A DNA stretch of 32,760 nucleotides from Halothermothrix sp. GTDB taxonomy: Bacteria; Bacillota; Halanaerobiia; DY22613. Within the stretch, counting starts at the first letter, position 1; each line of letters begins with the position of its first letter. Positions 8,192 through 17,628 of this stretch are shown in pieces. The translations under genes and the position numbers were made by a program. The notes beneath the pieces are model-generated. The model did not search any database and was not told where the DNA came from. It worked only from the letters and a program-made list of their open reading frames with translations. Location: assembly GCA_016841825.1 (NCBI GenBank), contig JAENYK010000025.1, positions 1 through 32,760 of the forward strand, given 5' to 3'.

Positions 8192-9136
8192 ATGGCGATT
8201 TCTTTTGCAGACGAAGTACGTAATGAGTTGGCGAGGATGACCTCTGAAAGAAGGTGTTGTCAACATGCTGAGTTAGCTGCTTTGATTAGATGTAATGGAA
8301 CTCTTTCTATAGCTCAGCGGCAGATTGGATTAATTCTCACCACTGAGAATGCAGCAGTGGCTCGTAAAATTTTTAAATTATTTAAGTTGAACTATGATTT
8401 GTTTACTGAGATTGTGGTAAGACAGAAGATGCGCTTTCATCGACATAACTCTTATCAGGTGAAGATACCACCACAAAAGGGAACCAGGGAAATGCTAATT
8501 AGTATTGGTGTTCTTAATGAATTGTATCAATTCAACTATCGTTTGGATTACGATATGTTATCTAAAGAGTGTTGTGCGAGGAGCTATATTCGAGGCACTT
8601 TTTTAGGGTCTGGGTCGATAAATCATCCAGACCGAGGTTATCATCTAGAAATTACTTGTGACCGTGAGGAGTATGCTCAACAATTATTGAGTTTTTTTCA
8701 ATCTTTTCAGTTGAACTGTAATATTATGTATCGTAAGCATAGCTATGTAATCTATTTTAAAAGTTCGGAAGATATAGCAACATTTTTGAATTTGATTGGT
8801 GCCCATACTGCTTTGTTGAAATTTGAAGATTATCGAGTAATGAAAAATATTAAAAATGATGTTAATCGTCGGGTAAATTGTGAAACAGCTAATCTAGATA
8901 AAACAATCACTGCATCAATGCAGCAGATAGATGATATTGAGTTAATTACTGCCAGTCGGGGGATAGACACTTTACCCAAAAGCTTGCAGGAGATTGCTCA
9001 ACTGAGGATATCTCATCCGGATTTAAGTTTGAAAGAATTGGGACAGTTATTGAATCCACCTTTAAGTAAATCAGGGGTAAATGGACGTTTACGGAGAATA
9101 GCTCAGGCTGCTGACAAAATTCGCTTAAAATCCTAA
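8192..9136 (+). CDS. whiA: WhiA DNA-binding protein
   Basis: A 314-residue protein with the WhiA architecture. An N-terminal degenerate LAGLIDADG homing-endonuclease fold occupies about 1-210 and includes the characteristic YIRGTFLGSGSI segment. A C-terminal helix-turn-helix (LSLKELGQLLNPPLSKSGVNGRLRRI) lies near 277-303. In actinomycetes WhiA controls sporulation. In Firmicutes it is a nucleoid-associated protein that affects cell division and chromosome segregation. It is the third gene of the rapZ-yvcK-whiA block. Its start overlaps no other gene, and rpoN follows after 17 nt. Confidence 0.97.
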   Translation: MAISFADEVRNELARMTSERRCCQHAELAALIRCNGTLSIAQRQIGLILTTENAAVARKIFKLFKLNYDLFTEIVVRQKMRFHRHNSYQVKIPPQKGTREMLISIGVLNELYQFNYRLDYDMLSKECCARSYIRGTFLGSGSINHPDRGYHLEITCDREEYAQQLLSFFQSFQLNCNIMYRKHSYVIYFKSSEDIATFLNLIGAHTALLKFEDYRVMKNIKNDVNRRVNCETANLDKTITASMQQIDDIELITASRGIDTLPKSLQEIAQLRISHPDLSLKELGQLLNPPLSKSGVNGRLRRIAQAADKIRLKS

Positions 9137-9153
9137 AGAAGGTGGTTAAAAGA

Positions 9154-10539
9154 ATGATGTTATCTCAACGGATTTCGATTGAACAGAAGCAGACTTTGAT
9201 TATGACACCGCGTCTTCAGCAGGCGATTCAACTTTTGCAGTTCTCTACACTGGAGTTAAGTCAATATATCGAAGATGAACTTAAGTCTAATCCTATTTTG
9301 GAGGTTGATGAAGAGTCTTCTCCAGAGGATAAATGTGAGACTACTGACGAGAAGGATAATAATCTCTGGGAAGAATATTTGGAGAATAGTAGATACTCTT
9401 CAGATCTGCGACCGGAGATAGATTATAATGTTACGGAGACTAATTATGAAAATTTTGTCGCCATTAAACCATGCCTTACTGAATTTGTCTTGTCTCAATT
9501 CAATCTGTTAACAAATGATCGTGAAGAATTAGAGATAGGCGAGTACCTTATTGGATCTTTGGATGAACAGGGTTTTTTGAGTATTACTCCAGAACGCGCT
9601 AGTCAACTATTAGAAGTCAGTATTGTAAAGGTGATGAAAGTTATAAAAATGGTGCAGTCTTTAGAACCCGTGGGGATTGGAGCCAGAAATTTGATTGAAT
9701 CGTTGATTATTCAAAGTAAATATCACTATGGTGACTTACCTCTGGTAGAAGAGATTATTTATAATCATTTAGAGGAATTGAGCGAAAATCATATTAAACA
9801 GATTGCATCGAAATTAAAGGTTACTCCCGGTGAAATTCAACAGGTGGCGGATATCATTAAAACCCTTAATCCCAGACCTGCAGCTTTATTTACGAGTGAT
9901 CAGGAGACTAAATATCTAGAACCTGATGTTTTTATTCAGAAAGTTGGAGATGAATATGTGGTAATAATGAATGACCAGACTGTACCCCGTCTGCGAATTA
10001 ATGCCTATTATCAAAAAATTATGGCCAATATGCAAAATGGTGAAGAGGCAAGGGAATTTCTGGAGAAGAAATTGAATTCTGCTCTCTGGTTAATCAAAAG
10101 TATTGAACAACGGAGAATGACTATCTATAGAATTGTAGAGACTATGGTTGAACTCCAAAAGCCGTTTCTGGATAAAGGAATTAAGCATTTGCAGCCAATG
10201 ACTTTGAATGAAGTGGCTGAACGAATAGGGGTTCATGAATCTACCGTAAGTCGAGCTACTGCTAATAAGTATGTGCAAACTCCTTATGGGATCTATGAAC
10301 TAAAGTTTTTCTTTAATAGTGGAATATCAAGTAATGATGGAGAAGGGCTTGCTTCAGTGGGGGTTAAAGAGATTATTCAGGAGTTAATCAGAGGAGAAGA
10401 TGCGATTAAACCTTTGAGTGATCAAAAGATTGCCGAGATTATTGAAGAACGTGGCTTTTCTATCTCTCGACGAACTGTTGCCAAATATCGGGATGAATTG
10501 GAAATTCCCGCTTCTAGTAAACGACGGAGATATGAATAA
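9154..10539 (+). CDS. rpoN: RNA polymerase sigma-54 factor
   Basis: A 461-residue sigma-54. The glutamine/leucine-rich activator-interacting region is at the N terminus (TLIMTPRLQQAIQLLQFSTL). The core-binding domain is central, followed by the HTH LNEVAERIGVHESTVSRATA. The RpoN box near the end reads SRRTVAKYRDELEIP, close to the family consensus. It recognises -24/-12 promoters and needs an AAA+ activator; none is encoded in this window, and I found no good -24/-12 site here. The reading frame opens with GTG at 9142, which lies in the AGAAGGTGG ribosome-binding site. ATG at 9154, or the next codon at 9157, is the real start. A strong terminator follows. Confidence 0.96.
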   Translation: MMLSQRISIEQKQTLIMTPRLQQAIQLLQFSTLELSQYIEDELKSNPILEVDEESSPEDKCETTDEKDNNLWEEYLENSRYSSDLRPEIDYNVTETNYENFVAIKPCLTEFVLSQFNLLTNDREELEIGEYLIGSLDEQGFLSITPERASQLLEVSIVKVMKVIKMVQSLEPVGIGARNLIESLIIQSKYHYGDLPLVEEIIYNHLEELSENHIKQIASKLKVTPGEIQQVADIIKTLNPRPAALFTSDQETKYLEPDVFIQKVGDEYVVIMNDQTVPRLRINAYYQKIMANMQNGEEAREFLEKKLNSALWLIKSIEQRRMTIYRIVETMVELQKPFLDKGIKHLQPMTLNEVAERIGVHESTVSRATANKYVQTPYGIYELKFFFNSGISSNDGEGLASVGVKEIIQELIRGEDAIKPLSDQKIAEIIEERGFSISRRTVAKYRDELEIPASSKRRRYE

Positions 10540-10552
10540 TTGTCTAATAGTT

Positions 10553-10605
10553 AAGCTGTTTGAGTCAAATTCGATTTAAGAATTGGACTCAAACAGCTTT
10601 TTTAG
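10553..10605 (+). terminator. Terminator of the rapZ-yvcK-whiA-rpoN block
   Basis: A perfect 14-bp stem pairs AAGCTGTTTGAGTC (10553-10566) with GACTCAAACAGCTT (10586-10599). The loop has its own AATTC/GAATT pairing, and a T-run follows. Strong intrinsic terminator. Confidence 0.92.
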
Positions 10606-10810
10606 TTTTCGTAAAATTTTCCCTGCTCTCTTTAAAAATTTGTTAAATATCAAAAAATAGGAAGGAATTAAGAAAACAAAGAAGAATACTATAAAATACC
10701 ACATTATAAAAAGAGAAAAATGTTAGTTAAAAATCCGAGGGAAAGGAGTGGATATTTTAAAGGATAGGATAGTTTTGTTTGATGACTAAAAAAAATAGGA
10801 GGGGATTATA
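10606..10810. other. AT-rich promoter region of the lipoprotein gene
   Basis: About 200 bp without a gene. A TATAAA-like box near 10690 is a possible -10, but no matching -35 is clear. AGGAGGGG at 10798-10805 is the ribosome-binding site for the lipoprotein ATG at 10811. Confidence 0.4.
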
Positions 10811-13189
10811 ATGCGAAGAGTTAGACTGACCTGTTTGTTTGTAGTGCTACTTGTCATTACTTTGATGATGGCTGGTTGTTTTAGTAAAGAGGTGAAGAAA
10901 AACCTTGAGCAAACTGAAAGATTTGTCACCCAGGCTTCGACCAGTATAGTTATTTCCGAGGTATATTACGATACTGCTGGAACTGATTCGATAGAAGAAT
11001 ATATCGAACTGTATAACATGAATTCTTCTGCACTTGATTTAAGTGGTTGGACTTTGACTGATAATTATTCTACTTACACAATTGCTAATGGAGTTTCTAT
11101 TAATGCACAGAGTACTTTGATCATCGCCAGAGATAGTGGTGGTTTTAGTAATCTTTTTGGTTTTAATCCGGATATCTCCGATTTAAGTCTGGCATTAGGT
11201 AATAGTGGTGACATGGTTATTCTAAAGAACAATAGTGGAACGGAAGTTGATTTTGTAGCCTGGGAAGGCGAAGTGGCAGGGTGGAGTACATACTCCAATA
11301 CCGGCAATTCTATTGAACGCAATCCCGCTAATATTGATACTGACGTTGAGGGAGATTGGGTAAATAATGTGACCCCAACTCCGGGTTTTGTGACTACTTC
11401 AGTTGGAACTATTTTGATCAGTGAAGTGTATTATGATACAACTGGCACTGATTCCGTAGAAGAGTATGTAGAATTATATAACACAGGTACTGTGTCAATT
11501 GATATTTCTGGTTGGACACTGACTGATAACTATTCTAGTTTTACTATTCCCGCAAACACAATTGTTGAGGGACAGTCGACAGTTATTGTAGCTGCAGATG
11601 CAGCAGGTTTTAATGCTCTTTTCGGTTTTACGCCAGATGTAAGCGGGTCTAGTCTTGCCTTGAGTAATTCTGGTGATGAAGTGACTCTGAAGAATACAAG
11701 TGCTGCGGAGATTGATTTCGTGGCCTGGGAGAACTATGTGAGTGGTTGGAGCGTTTATGCTAATACAAGTAATTCCATTGAACGAAACCCAGTGAATATT
11801 GATACAGATACTGTAAGTGATTGGTTAAGTAATGTAACTCCAACACCGGGTTCAATTAATTCTGGAGGAAGTATTCAGGGAAGCATCTTATTGAGTGAAG
11901 TTTATTACGATACTACTGGAACTGATTCTGTTGAAGAATTTGTAGAACTTTATAATATTAGTGCTACCAGTGTAGATGTATCTGGTTGGACGCTTAGTGA
12001 TAATGCAGGAACTTACACTATTCCAAATAACACAACTGTTGCCGGAGAATCCACCCTGATCATCGCTGCTGATTCTTCTGGATTTAATGCATTGTTTGGT
12101 TTTGCTCCAGATGTGAGTGGTTTAAGTCTTGCTTTAAGTAATTCTGGTGATCAAGTTATTTTAGAAAATGCGGATGGAATCGAGGTTGATTTTGTAGCCT
12201 GGGAAAATTATGTGAGCGGCTGGGCAATATATGCAAATACAGGTAATTCTCTTGATCGTAATCCGGTTACTACAGACACTGACACATATACAGACTGGTT
12301 AAGTGATGTTACTCCAACTCCCGGAGGAGTCAATGGGGACACAGGTGGTACTGATCCTAATGACCCTAATGATCCGCCAATAAATGGTGATAATCCGGCA
12401 CCGGGAGTTTTAAAAGTTCACTTTATTGATGTTGGTCAGGGAGATTCAATTTTGGTTCAGGCACCTACTGGTGAAGTAATGCTAGTAGATGCAGGAAACT
12501 ATCAGATAGAGATTGAAAATAAAGTGTTAAGTTACCTGAGTGATTTAGGATTGGGTCATATTGATATAACTGTTGCTACCCATCCTCATTCTGATCATAT
12601 CGGTAGTCTTGATGCAGTAATCAATACTTATGCTGTGGGCAAAGCATATGATAGTGGTTATCCTTATACTTCTATCAGTTATACCGATTATATGGCTGCT
12701 ATTGAAAATAATGATGTACCATTCTATTTAGCCCGTAGAGGTCAATTCTTTGCACTAAGTGCTGATGTCAATGTAGAAGTTTTGAGTCCTACTGATGATA
12801 TTATTAACACTACAACAGATACCAATGATGCATCTATTGTTTTAAAAGTTACTTATGGTAGTACCAGTTTTATTCTGACTGGTGATGCTAGTCAAATAAT
12901 TGAACGAGATATTATCTCTGCTGGTTTTGATATTGATGCGAATGTGTTAAAAGTTGGTCATCATGGTAGTTACAGTGCGACAGCACCTGAATTTGTAGAT
13001 GCTATAACTCCAGATGTTGGTGCGGTAATTACCTGTGGAGAGAATAATCCTTATGGACATCCCCATACTGAGACCATTGACACTCTGAATGCTAAGAATG
13101 TGACTATTTATCGTACTGATTTAGATGGAGCAATGAATGGTAATGTTGTCATGACTTCCGATGGTACCACTATTTCTGTGCAATATTAA
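10811..13189 (+). CDS. Lipoprotein: three lamin-tail domains plus ComEC-like MBL domain
   Basis: A 792-residue exported lipoprotein. A signal peptide with lipobox LMMAGC would be lipidated on C23. Three homologous lamin-tail domains follow, each opening with ISEVYYDT or LSEVYYDT (E50, E205 and E363 mark equivalent positions, giving periods of 155 and 158 residues). After a proline/aspartate linker (about 510-530), residues 532-792 form a metallo-beta-lactamase domain of the ComEC/Rec2 type, with FIDVGQGDS, the metal motif HPHSDH (H591, H593, D595, H596), LTGDA and GHHGS (H717, H718). ComEC-type MBL domains are thought to degrade nucleic acid or phosphodiesters. The lamin-tail domains probably tether or recognise a substrate outside the cell. 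The DUF3006 gene follows 90 nt downstream, a recurring pairing. The substrate is not known. Confidence 0.88.
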   Translation: MRRVRLTCLFVVLLVITLMMAGCFSKEVKKNLEQTERFVTQASTSIVISEVYYDTAGTDSIEEYIELYNMNSSALDLSGWTLTDNYSTYTIANGVSINAQSTLIIARDSGGFSNLFGFNPDISDLSLALGNSGDMVILKNNSGTEVDFVAWEGEVAGWSTYSNTGNSIERNPANIDTDVEGDWVNNVTPTPGFVTTSVGTILISEVYYDTTGTDSVEEYVELYNTGTVSIDISGWTLTDNYSSFTIPANTIVEGQSTVIVAADAAGFNALFGFTPDVSGSSLALSNSGDEVTLKNTSAAEIDFVAWENYVSGWSVYANTSNSIERNPVNIDTDTVSDWLSNVTPTPGSINSGGSIQGSILLSEVYYDTTGTDSVEEFVELYNISATSVDVSGWTLSDNAGTYTIPNNTTVAGESTLIIAADSSGFNALFGFAPDVSGLSLALSNSGDQVILENADGIEVDFVAWENYVSGWAIYANTGNSLDRNPVTTDTDTYTDWLSDVTPTPGGVNGDTGGTDPNDPNDPPINGDNPAPGVLKVHFIDVGQGDSILVQAPTGEVMLVDAGNYQIEIENKVLSYLSDLGLGHIDITVATHPHSDHIGSLDAVINTYAVGKAYDSGYPYTSISYTDYMAAIENNDVPFYLARRGQFFALSADVNVEVLSPTDDIINTTTDTNDASIVLKVTYGSTSFILTGDASQIIERDIISAGFDIDANVLKVGHHGSYSATAPEFVDAITPDVGAVITCGENNPYGHPHTETIDTLNAKNVTIYRTDLDGAMNGNVVMTSDGTTISVQY

Positions 13190-13279
13190 AAAGGATAATT
13201 TGGCTTTTTTGACGAAGGATAAAGAAAGCAATTTACTCGCATGCTTACTATAGTGAGGCATGTATAAGGAGGAATGAAC

Positions 13280-13540
13280 TTGCAAATTCGTGCTGTTGTT
13301 GATCAGATCAACTCCGGAAAAGCCCTTCTGTTGGTTTCACCAGATGAGAGACATTCTATTATCTGGCCGGTTGAACTTTTACCGAAAGAGGTACGAGAGG
13401 CGGATATTCTCTATATTGATGTAAATATTGATGACAAAGAGACCGAAGATCTTAAAACAAAAGCAAGAGAGAGAATTGCGCGTCTGGTAAAGAGAACTCA
13501 GGAGATGGATCGACAGAAGAATGAAGAAAAAGATGAATAG
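13280..13540 (+). CDS. DUF3006 protein
   Basis: An 86-residue acidic/basic soluble protein that matches the DUF3006 pattern: an opening RAVVDQI strand, a central PVELLPKEVREADIL motif, then a charged helical tail rich in Lys, Arg and Glu. These small proteins often sit beside ComEC-like MBL genes, as here, and their function is undetermined. An ATG at 13274 lies only 1 nt after AAGGAGG (13266-13272), too close to be used. TTG at 13280 is 7 nt away and keeps the same frame, so a TTG start is proposed. A terminator follows at once, closing a two-gene unit with the lipoprotein. Confidence 0.8.
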   Translation: MQIRAVVDQINSGKALLLVSPDERHSIIWPVELLPKEVREADILYIDVNIDDKETEDLKTKARERIARLVKRTQEMDRQKNEEKDE

Positions 13541-13555
13541 TGTGAGGATTTTGAT

Positions 13556-13588
13556 GAGGCTGTTTTGAATACGACAGCCTCTTTTTTT
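13556..13588 (+). terminator. Intrinsic terminator after DUF3006 gene
   Basis: GAGGCTGT (13556-13563) pairs perfectly with ACAGCCTC (13574-13581) around a 10-nt loop, followed by seven T residues. Confidence 0.9.
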
Positions 13589-13742
13589 GTTGATTATTTG
13601 CCTGACCTGCTAAGTGGTAATGTAGTTGAAAAGAATTTGGAGACTGTAGATGATTAACAATTTTGACTGGGTTAGAGAATCTAAATTTGTTATTTGGTCA
13701 AACTATAGGTATATCTTTGTGATATGGGGGGAGTTTTAAATC

Positions 13743-14834
13743 ATGGCATTTGTTGTCGGAATAGCAGGAACAGCAAAAAATACGGGAAAAACCACTACAA
13801 CTAGTGCTATGATGAAGGAGTTGGAGTGTAGAAAGATAGATTATGCTTTAACCAGTATTGGCTATGATGGCGAAGAACTGGATAATGTGACAGGACTACC
13901 CAAACCTAGACTTAAGGTAGAGTCAGGGGTATTGGTAGCAGTAGCTGAAAAGTGTCTTTCTGTCAGTAGTGCATGGGTGGAAATTGCTGAACGAACAGGT
14001 ATTCTAACGCCTTTAGGGGAGATTATTATTGGTAGAGTAAAGGATTCTGGTTTGTTAATCATTGCTGGGCCAAATAAAGGACAAGATCTTCAAAAAATTT
14101 GTGCCAGGTTGATGAAATACAATGCGAGACTGATACTAGTTGATGGTGCGTTAAATCGGTTAACTCCCATGGTAGTAGCAGATGGACTAATTCTTGCTAC
14201 AGGTGCATCCAGACATCAAAATATCAATGTTTTGGTTAAGGAGACCTCTGGAATTGAACAGATTTTTCGAATTCCAGCATACACTGGTGTGCTGCAAACA
14301 CAACCAGATGTCTTTCAAAACCATGTGCAATTAATCAAAAAAGTAAATCAATCAATAGAGATCAGAAATTATGACTATACTTCTTTGTTAACAGATAAAT
14401 TAATGAATGATATTCTTCTCAATATTAAATATGGTTATAATACGCTTTGGATACCAGGGGTATTGGGTGTATCAGCTTTGAGAAGAATAGTTGACTCATC
14501 TTATATTAATGAGATGCAGATTATCTTAAATGATCCAACAAAACTTCTAATAACAGGAGAAGTGTTAGAGTTTCTTACACTGTTGACCAGTGGCTATGAA
14601 AAAAAGATTGATCTGTATTTTCAAAATCCATTACAGTTAGCTTTTTTGACGATTAACCCATTTTTCCCCCGATACAGAGCAGGAAAAGGCTTATACGAGC
14701 CTTCCTATGTGAATGTTGATGAATTATTGATCAGAATGAGGGAATTCCTATCTGTACCAGTTTTAGATGTTATGAAAGATGGGGTAACAGAGATTATAAA
14801 TTGGATTGAGGACAATAGCAAAAAAAATGATTAA
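13743..14834 (+). CDS. P-loop NTPase-like protein, possibly KamB-type reactivase subunit
   Basis: A 363-residue protein with an N-terminal P-loop GTAKNTGKT (9-17). It continues with TSIGYDGE and VTGLPKPRLKV, then a VADGLILATGAS segment. The layout resembles the annotated reactivase subunit KamB of lysine 5,6-aminomutase, which helps release damaged B12 cofactor, but that match is from memory. No aminomutase gene (kamD, kamE) or KamC partner is in the window, so another substrate or a general role is possible. There is no membrane segment. It is preceded by GGGGGGAG, stands alone between a terminator and the CggR operators, and has no obvious terminator of its own. Confidence 0.5.
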   Translation: MAFVVGIAGTAKNTGKTTTTSAMMKELECRKIDYALTSIGYDGEELDNVTGLPKPRLKVESGVLVAVAEKCLSVSSAWVEIAERTGILTPLGEIIIGRVKDSGLLIIAGPNKGQDLQKICARLMKYNARLILVDGALNRLTPMVVADGLILATGASRHQNINVLVKETSGIEQIFRIPAYTGVLQTQPDVFQNHVQLIKKVNQSIEIRNYDYTSLLTDKLMNDILLNIKYGYNTLWIPGVLGVSALRRIVDSSYINEMQIILNDPTKLLITGEVLEFLTLLTSGYEKKIDLYFQNPLQLAFLTINPFFPRYRAGKGLYEPSYVNVDELLIRMREFLSVPVLDVMKDGVTEIINWIEDNSKKND

Positions 14835-14921
14835 TTTGCACAAAAAATTTCTCATATCAGCAGGAGATTTGGAATACATATAGAAATACTTAGATGTTCG
14901 ATGCTTTAAATTTTACATTTC

Positions 14922-14957
14922 CGGGACAAATATAGACCCGCGGGATGTAAGTGATCC
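14922..14957 (+). promoter_or_regulatory. CggR-like operator O1 (distal)
   Basis: Two adjacent half-sites, each with an internal dyad: GGGAC-N7-GACCC (14923-14939) and, 2 nt later, GGGAT-N6-GATCC (14942-14957). This is the direct-repeat-of-dyads layout known for CggR operators. It lies about 180 bp before cggR. A TATAAT at 14979 lies just downstream, so O1 may overlap the upstream part of a promoter, though no good -35 could be assigned. Confidence 0.6.
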
Positions 14958-15042
14958 ATTAACTAACGCGTGCGTAGTTATAATCTTTGGGTATATTTTA
15001 TAACCTTTATTTTGTATATCATAATTAGAGGGGTTATAGAAT

Positions 15043-15064
15043 AGTATTAAGGAATACTTTTTTT
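15043..15064 (+). terminator. Short hairpin with T-run in the cggR leader
   Basis: AGTATT (15043-15048) and AATACT (15053-15058) pair around AAGG and are followed by a run of seven T residues (15058-15064). The stem is short and AT-only, so termination would be inefficient. It sits just before operator O2 and could act as a pause or an attenuator. Confidence 0.35.
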
Positions 15065-15072
15065 GTATCTTG

Positions 15073-15109
15073 TGGGTCGAATTTGATCCTAGCGGACAAA
15101 TGTGGTCCC
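15073..15109 (+). promoter_or_regulatory. CggR-like operator O2 (proximal)
   Basis: The half-site GGGTC-N6-GATCC (15074-15089) is followed 4 nt later by GGAC-N7-GTCC (15094-15108), the same architecture as O1. It ends about 30 bp before the cggR ATG, downstream of the likely promoters (TATAGAAT near 15035). In B. subtilis CggR acts from a site between promoter and gene, so O2 is the better candidate for autoregulation of the glycolytic operon, relieved by fructose-1,6-bisphosphate. Confidence 0.65.
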
Positions 15110-15139
15110 ATAAAAAATCTTCAAATAGGAGTGGGGTGA

Positions 15140-16195
15140 ATGGAGAAATATTTTAAGCTCCAGGCTAGGTTAGTACCTGAGTTAATAAATGTGGCAATGA
15201 AAAGAAATAATATTCTCAAAGAGATTCACCACCATCAACCAGTAGGTCGTCGTAATCTGGCTGAGAAATTAAATGAACCAGAGAGAGCTATTCGTAAGGA
15301 GTTAGAATTTCTGAAAGATTTAGGTTTGATTGATATAACCAGCTCGGGGGCGGTTCTGACCAATGAAGGATTTGATCTATTGGAGCCATTAGTGGGTTAT
15401 ATTAAGTTAATCAAAGGTATTAGTGATCTGGAAGCACGTCTTCAACAGATTTTACAAATACCTACAGTATTGATTGTTCCCACCTCTCATGAAATAGAAT
15501 ATACTAGTGATGATATTAAACGGGACTTAGGTCGCTTTGCCGCTGGTGAGTTAAAAAAAATTATATTTAACCGATTAGGTGAAGAGCAGTCTCTGATTAT
15601 TGCAGTTACCGGAGGTACTACCATGGCTGCGGTTGCCGATTCTATGTCCTATGAGGGACAGAAACGTTCGATAACTGTAGTTCCTGGCAGAGGAGGTTTG
15701 GGTGAGAATGTGGATATTCAGTCAAATACTATATCCGCAAATATGGCCCGCAAACTGGGAGGAACATATCGTCTTCTGCAAGTTCCGGATAACCTGCAGG
15801 AATCTCTTTTGAATTCTCTCAGTCGAGAACCGCAAATCAAAGAGGTTTTGGAACTTTTGGCAAAGTCTCAGATTCTGATTCATGGTGTGGGAACAGCTCG
15901 CGAGATGGCACAACGTCGGGGAATGACTTCTGCTGAGATTGCTCAATTGGAAGCGAAAGGCGCTGTAGGAGAAGCCTTTGGATTTTATGTCAATGAAGCA
16001 GGTGAGACTGTACATACAACCACAAGCATTGGAGTAAAATTTGACGATCTGGCTAGAGAAAACCTATTCGTTATCGCTATTGCTGAAGGTGAAGAGAAGG
16101 CAAAAGCTATTAAATCGGTAGTGTCATCTCAAAACCATAATGTGCTTATCACAAATGAACAAACTGCAAAGAGAATCATTGAAATTTATGGATAA
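15140..16195 (+). CDS. cggR: Central glycolytic genes regulator CggR
   Basis: A 351-residue SorC/DeoR-type sugar-responsive repressor. A winged HTH covers about 25-75 (GRRNLAEKLNEPERAIRKELEFL). The C-terminal sugar-phosphate-binding domain shows the family motifs VTGGTTMAAVADSM and PGRGGLGENVDIQSNTISAN. In Firmicutes CggR represses the gap operon, and fructose-1,6-bisphosphate releases it. Gene order (cggR directly before gap, 90 nt apart) and the operators upstream support the assignment. The ATG has AGGAGTGGGG about 8 nt before it. The cggR-gap gap has no terminator, so the two are probably cotranscribed. Confidence 0.95.
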   Translation: MEKYFKLQARLVPELINVAMKRNNILKEIHHHQPVGRRNLAEKLNEPERAIRKELEFLKDLGLIDITSSGAVLTNEGFDLLEPLVGYIKLIKGISDLEARLQQILQIPTVLIVPTSHEIEYTSDDIKRDLGRFAAGELKKIIFNRLGEEQSLIIAVTGGTTMAAVADSMSYEGQKRSITVVPGRGGLGENVDIQSNTISANMARKLGGTYRLLQVPDNLQESLLNSLSREPQIKEVLELLAKSQILIHGVGTAREMAQRRGMTSAEIAQLEAKGAVGEAFGFYVNEAGETVHTTTSIGVKFDDLARENLFVIAIAEGEEKAKAIKSVVSSQNHNVLITNEQTAKRIIEIYG

Positions 16196-16270
16196 TAATC
16201 GGAATGATTAAAAACAGTATGACTAATTTATGTAGATTAAAGTATAAAAAAATATATATAAAATATCTAA

Positions 16271-17296
<1,026 letters not shown>

Positions 17297-17321
17297 GTTA
17301 CCCTCAAATTTATGTGTATAT

Positions 17322-17346
17322 AGGCGTCATGAACTGCATGACGCCT
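17322..17346 (+). other. Strong intercistronic hairpin, no U-run (gap-pgk)
   Basis: A perfect 10-bp GC-rich stem pairs AGGCGTCATG (17322-17331) with CATGACGCCT (17337-17346) around a 5-nt loop. The following bases are GTAAGC, so it is not a standard intrinsic terminator. It is 25 nt after the gap stop codon and may protect the 3' end of gap mRNA or mark a processing site. Confidence 0.6.
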
Positions 17347-17422
17347 GTAAGCATGTCTAGGGGTAAAAGGTTTTCATTAAAGATATACTTATTCTCATGA
17401 TTTATTTTATGAAGTACACAAT

Positions 17423-17530
17423 TTAACAACATTTCAGAAGGGAAATCTCTCAACCTTTATAGGTGGGAGTACAAATAACTAAATGGTGTTTACTTCCGTA
17501 AAGATACAAATCCCCTTTTGAAGGTGTTAG
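17423..17530 (+). ncRNA. Structured leader element A (upstream of pgk)
   Basis: A noncoding stretch clearly related to the element at 22873-22980. Shared blocks are TTAAC then TTCAGAAGGG at the 5' end, an internal ATAACT, and a 3' block with ACTTC..GT..A, TACAAAT, TT.TGAAG and GTTA. Possible pairings are TAACA (17424-17428) with TGTTA (17525-17529), CTCTC-A-ACCT with AGGT-GGGAG (17447-17469), and CTTC with GAAG (17493-17496, 17520-17523). The 5' TTCAGAAGGG can alternatively pair with CCCCTTTTGAA (17512-17522). A cis-acting RNA is inferred; I cannot match it to a known class. Confidence 0.5.
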
Positions 17531-17536
17531 ACTCAA

Positions 17537-17560
17537 GCATTAACAGTTTGCTATTAATGC
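17537..17560 (+). other. Hairpin between leader element A and pgk
   Basis: GCATTAA (17537-17543) pairs perfectly with TTAATGC (17554-17560) around a 10-nt loop. It has no U-run. It lies between element A and the pgk ribosome-binding site and may be the output stem of that element. Confidence 0.4.
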
Positions 17561-17628
17561 GACTTTAACCATTGCAGTAGATATTGTTAAGTTATTTTAA
17601 AAGTGTGAAAAAAAGGAGGGCTGTATAT

